Positions 39,126-41,209 of a stretch of DNA of 41,209 bases are shown piece by piece. Position 1 is the first letter of the stretch, and every line of letters begins with the position of its first letter. The position numbers and the translations under genes are program-made. This DNA is from Priapulus caudatus (lineage: Eukaryota > Priapulida > Priapulimorpha > Priapulimorphida > Priapulidae), in NCBI RefSeq assembly GCF_000485595.1, contig NW_014579055.1:1-41209 (forward strand). The letters run 5' to 3'. The notes beneath the pieces are model-generated. The model was not told the DNA's origin. It saw only the letters and a list, made by a program, of their open reading frames with translations, and searched no databases.

Positions 39126-39620
39126 CTGGAAAAATCATAAAAATTCTAGATCAAACAGTAGTAGAATTTGCATCAATCACAATCAGAATGATATTGTTGT
39201 GTGATTGTGATACATTCACTGTGTCAGCTGTCATTCATTTGTGATGAGTAAAATAACATACAACACTCAAAGGTGAAAAGGTGCCAATGTGGTCCATGGG
39301 ACAATGACCTGAACCCCACAGCCTACCCCCTCTCCAGGCTCAGTGTGAAACTTCTGAACCACACTTCCAGCCATTCTATTGTGGCCGATGTGACATTTTC
39401 TACCAAATGGTTCAATTTTGTAATGTGTCCACTGGCAGCAGGACATGTGTGACATGATTGCGTGCAGGGTGAAGATCGTACGACACATTTGCGATAGTTT
39501 TCATACCAGTATTAACAAGAACCAAATTACTCATGAGTCATCAATGTTCTAAAGTATGTACACAGTCAATAAGTCAGTTAGTAGTCATGAAATCTTGCAC
39601 TGATGCCACTATATGCCTCA
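39126..39620. other. Upstream of PGAP1's first placed exon, no exon recognised
   Basis: The expected N-terminal PGAP1 exon should encode a membrane anchor and a CxMTYM-like segment and end in phase 0. I did not find it here. A 73-codon minus frame (39,488-39,267) has no such feature. Confidence 0.5.
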
Positions 39621-39943
39621 CCTACTCCCGCCAGAGATATCTCGTGAAATCCTGCACGAAATGTTCTCTCCGTGACAATGTAAAGAGGACGAGATGTCTG
39701 TTTATACATGAGTAATGGCGGCGCATTGCATGCCGAGATGAGCTGCTGCCGGCCTCCGAGCTCCATTTCGAGGCCTGCCAAGCAAAGCACAATGCGCGCG
39801 GGCATGACGTCACACACATACGACTACAGCGATCGATCGAAAGTAGCGCCGTTAGGGATTTTTGGATCATGTCGTCCTCTTTACATTTTCACGGAGAGCA
39901 CATTTCGTGCAGGATTTCACAAGATATCTCTGGCGGGAGTTGG
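39621..39943. mobile_element. Long-TIR MITE (about 323 bp) carrying a CRE-like site
   Basis: About 70-base inverted arms start ACTCCCGCCAGAGATATCTC (39,624) and end GAGATATCTTGTGAAATCCT as read on the minus strand (right end 39,940). The arms differ by a few substitutions and one-base indels. The central part is CpG-rich and includes TGACGTCA (39,805-39,812), a palindromic CREB/ATF-type site. No coding frame spans it convincingly, and the target-site duplication is unclear. Confidence 0.75.
39805..39812. promoter_or_regulatory. CRE-like palindrome TGACGTCA
   Basis: A perfect 8-base CREB/ATF consensus inside the long-TIR element, about 680 bases upstream of the first placed PGAP1 exon. A promoter role is speculation; an 8-mer also occurs by chance. 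Confidence 0.3.
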
Positions 39944-40625
39944 TAAGAACAAAGGCCAGCGTTATAACTCGAACAAGTGAACATTTCTGTACACATGGAT
40001 ACCAAGATGGAAGCTGTTGGATGTGTATTTGTGCTGTGATCGTGTGAAATAAAGCAAGCGTCGAGCGAATTTCGCAATCACGCTTTCCTACCTGCTGAAC
40101 CACAATGGAAATAAGTGTGTTAGCCACGCTTTTTTGTGTTTTCATCCTCGATAATTTTTCTAGCTGCATTTTGTTTATTTATGCTGTTATCGATGTAATG
40201 TATGCTTTAGTAATTATCGAAATAAATAAATCTAATAAAAAAATAAATAAATCTGCTCTCTTATTCATGTTGTTTGTGCACAGCGCAGGTGTAACGTTGG
40301 AATGAGCGTTGATGTCAAAATGATGAAGATATAAAGTCAAACTTGTTGTAGTAACCAGAATAAAGTTTATTAGCTTGTACACTGTAGCCACATCGCACAA
40401 AGAGACAAAGAACGCCAAAGTCAACGCGCGTTTACACAGGCGTGCGGTGTACTTGCGTGTTGCAGATGAGCATATTTGACTGGCATTTACAGGTGATTAT
40501 ACTTATAGGCGAAATAGAGTAGAGAAACATTAAGACTTTGGTACATTTCGTGTTTATTTACCATTAGCATTAATTTTTTTTATTGAGACGTTCCAAGTGC
40601 CTGTGTCGGCGATCTGTATGTCCGG
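39944..40625. other. No gene recognised
   Basis: AT-rich, with an (AATA)n-like stretch at 40,220-40,250. Open frames of 60-100 codons on both strands show no domain. Confidence 0.5.
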
Positions 40626-40629
40626 AGTG

Positions 40630-40990
40630 TTGTCAATCGGTTGTAATTTCGTAATCGATCATCGGTTGAACCCAAGTAACCGATGATCGGTTATAATCGG
40701 TTACTCGGGGTGTTGAATGCCTGCGTGTGCGTAACGTCGTGTGCATGTACGCGTGTGCATGTATGTGCTTGTTTAGCCCTGTTTACTGTTTGTTTTGCAC
40801 TGTTTACTACTGTGTGTATAATACATGTACTGATTCTCATCACTTTTCCAAGTTTTCTTGTTCAAATTTAAAAAAAAAAAAATTATTATTATTATATTTT
40901 TTTTCGATTAAATCGATTATGGATTTTGATAACCAAGCGCTTGGTTCGAGCCTCTGTTCAACCGATGATCGAGTATAATCGATGATCGTG
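40630..40990. mobile_element. Candidate MITE with imperfect inverted ends
   Basis: AATCGATCATCGGTTGAAC (40,653-40,671) and its near-inverse GTTCAACCGATGATCGAG (40,957-40,974), extended outward by ATAATCGATGATC, give imperfect inverted repeats of 30-40 bases. Additional GATGATCGGTTATAATCGG copies lie next to the left arm. The boundaries and target duplication are not resolved. Confidence 0.4.
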
Positions 40991-41016
40991 ACATCAGACA
41001 GTCGCCTATGCCTACT

Positions 41017-41036
41017 CCCCAACCCTAACCCTAACC
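41017..41036. repeat. Short CCCTAA (telomere-type) run
   Basis: CCCCAACCCTAACCCTAACC, about three units. It is too short to indicate a chromosome end. Confidence 0.7.
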
Positions 41037-41209
41037 ATATCAGATAGTTACCTCGGGTACATATTATATACGCCATTATACGACAACGACGCTTCGTACC
41101 CTACCTACTGAGTCAGTGAGTGTCACTGACACTGCATGTGTAGTGTGTACACAGGCTACAGTACAGCGGCATGTGCATTGTGCTGAATGAGCATTTTTCA
41201 AGCTTGAAA

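Noticed and set aside
39867-40169. 100-codon minus-strand frame with a phase-0 donor at about 40,092, considered as the PGAP1 first exon
   Set aside because: It lacks a membrane anchor and the CxMTYM-type segment expected before KLAKRYP-like sequence, and part of it translates the long-TIR element.
41017-41036. CCCTAA run considered as a telomere
   Set aside because: Only about three units, flanked on both sides by ordinary sequence.

Overview
This is an animal (metazoan) nuclear genome window, most likely from a marine invertebrate. The genes are intron-rich with consensus GT-AG splice sites. One exon is nearly identical to the metazoan-type cell-cycle cofactor HCFC1. The repeats are typical of invertebrate genomes: Ty3/Gypsy-like retroelement remnants, hAT-, PIF/Harbinger- and pogo-like terminal-inverted-repeat elements, and minisatellites. 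I cannot name the phylum from the sequence alone.

The window has two very different halves. Positions 1 to about 20,000 hold no convincing host gene. They contain two eroded, indel-filled copies (1-3,330 and 4,240-6,930) of a Gypsy-like gag-protease segment on the minus strand. Each copy is followed by a CTT-rich tract and a 32-bp minisatellite. A third, long minisatellite lies at 14,380-16,170 beside a 25-base N gap. A segmental duplication relates roughly 7,040-8,890 to 14,380-19,716. The second duplicate contains a 1,407-bp transposon with a precise empty site in the first. The pervasive single-base indels suggest weakly polished long-read sequence.

Positions 21,412 to 39,125 hold one large minus-strand gene, PGAP1, the GPI inositol-deacylase of the endoplasmic reticulum. 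I could place 23 exons. They join in phase into 871 codons including the stop, covering the GHSMGG lipase motif, the luminal middle region and the C-terminal membrane domain. Only the first exon or exons (signal anchor, about 50 residues) are missing; I did not find them up to 41,209.

Two surprises lie inside PGAP1 introns. A complete five-exon plus-strand gene (29,873-31,402) encodes a secreted 254-residue protein with an apple/PAN-like module followed by an F5/8 type C (discoidin) domain. A single, perfectly spliceable exon of an HCFC1-type Kelch propeller (24,956-25,104) sits in another intron with no partner exons and an incompatible phase. PGAP1 introns also carry at least six small DNA transposons, several with readable target-site duplications, and one is nested inside another. 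A tandem array of splice-donor-like sequences lies just downstream of one PGAP1 exon.
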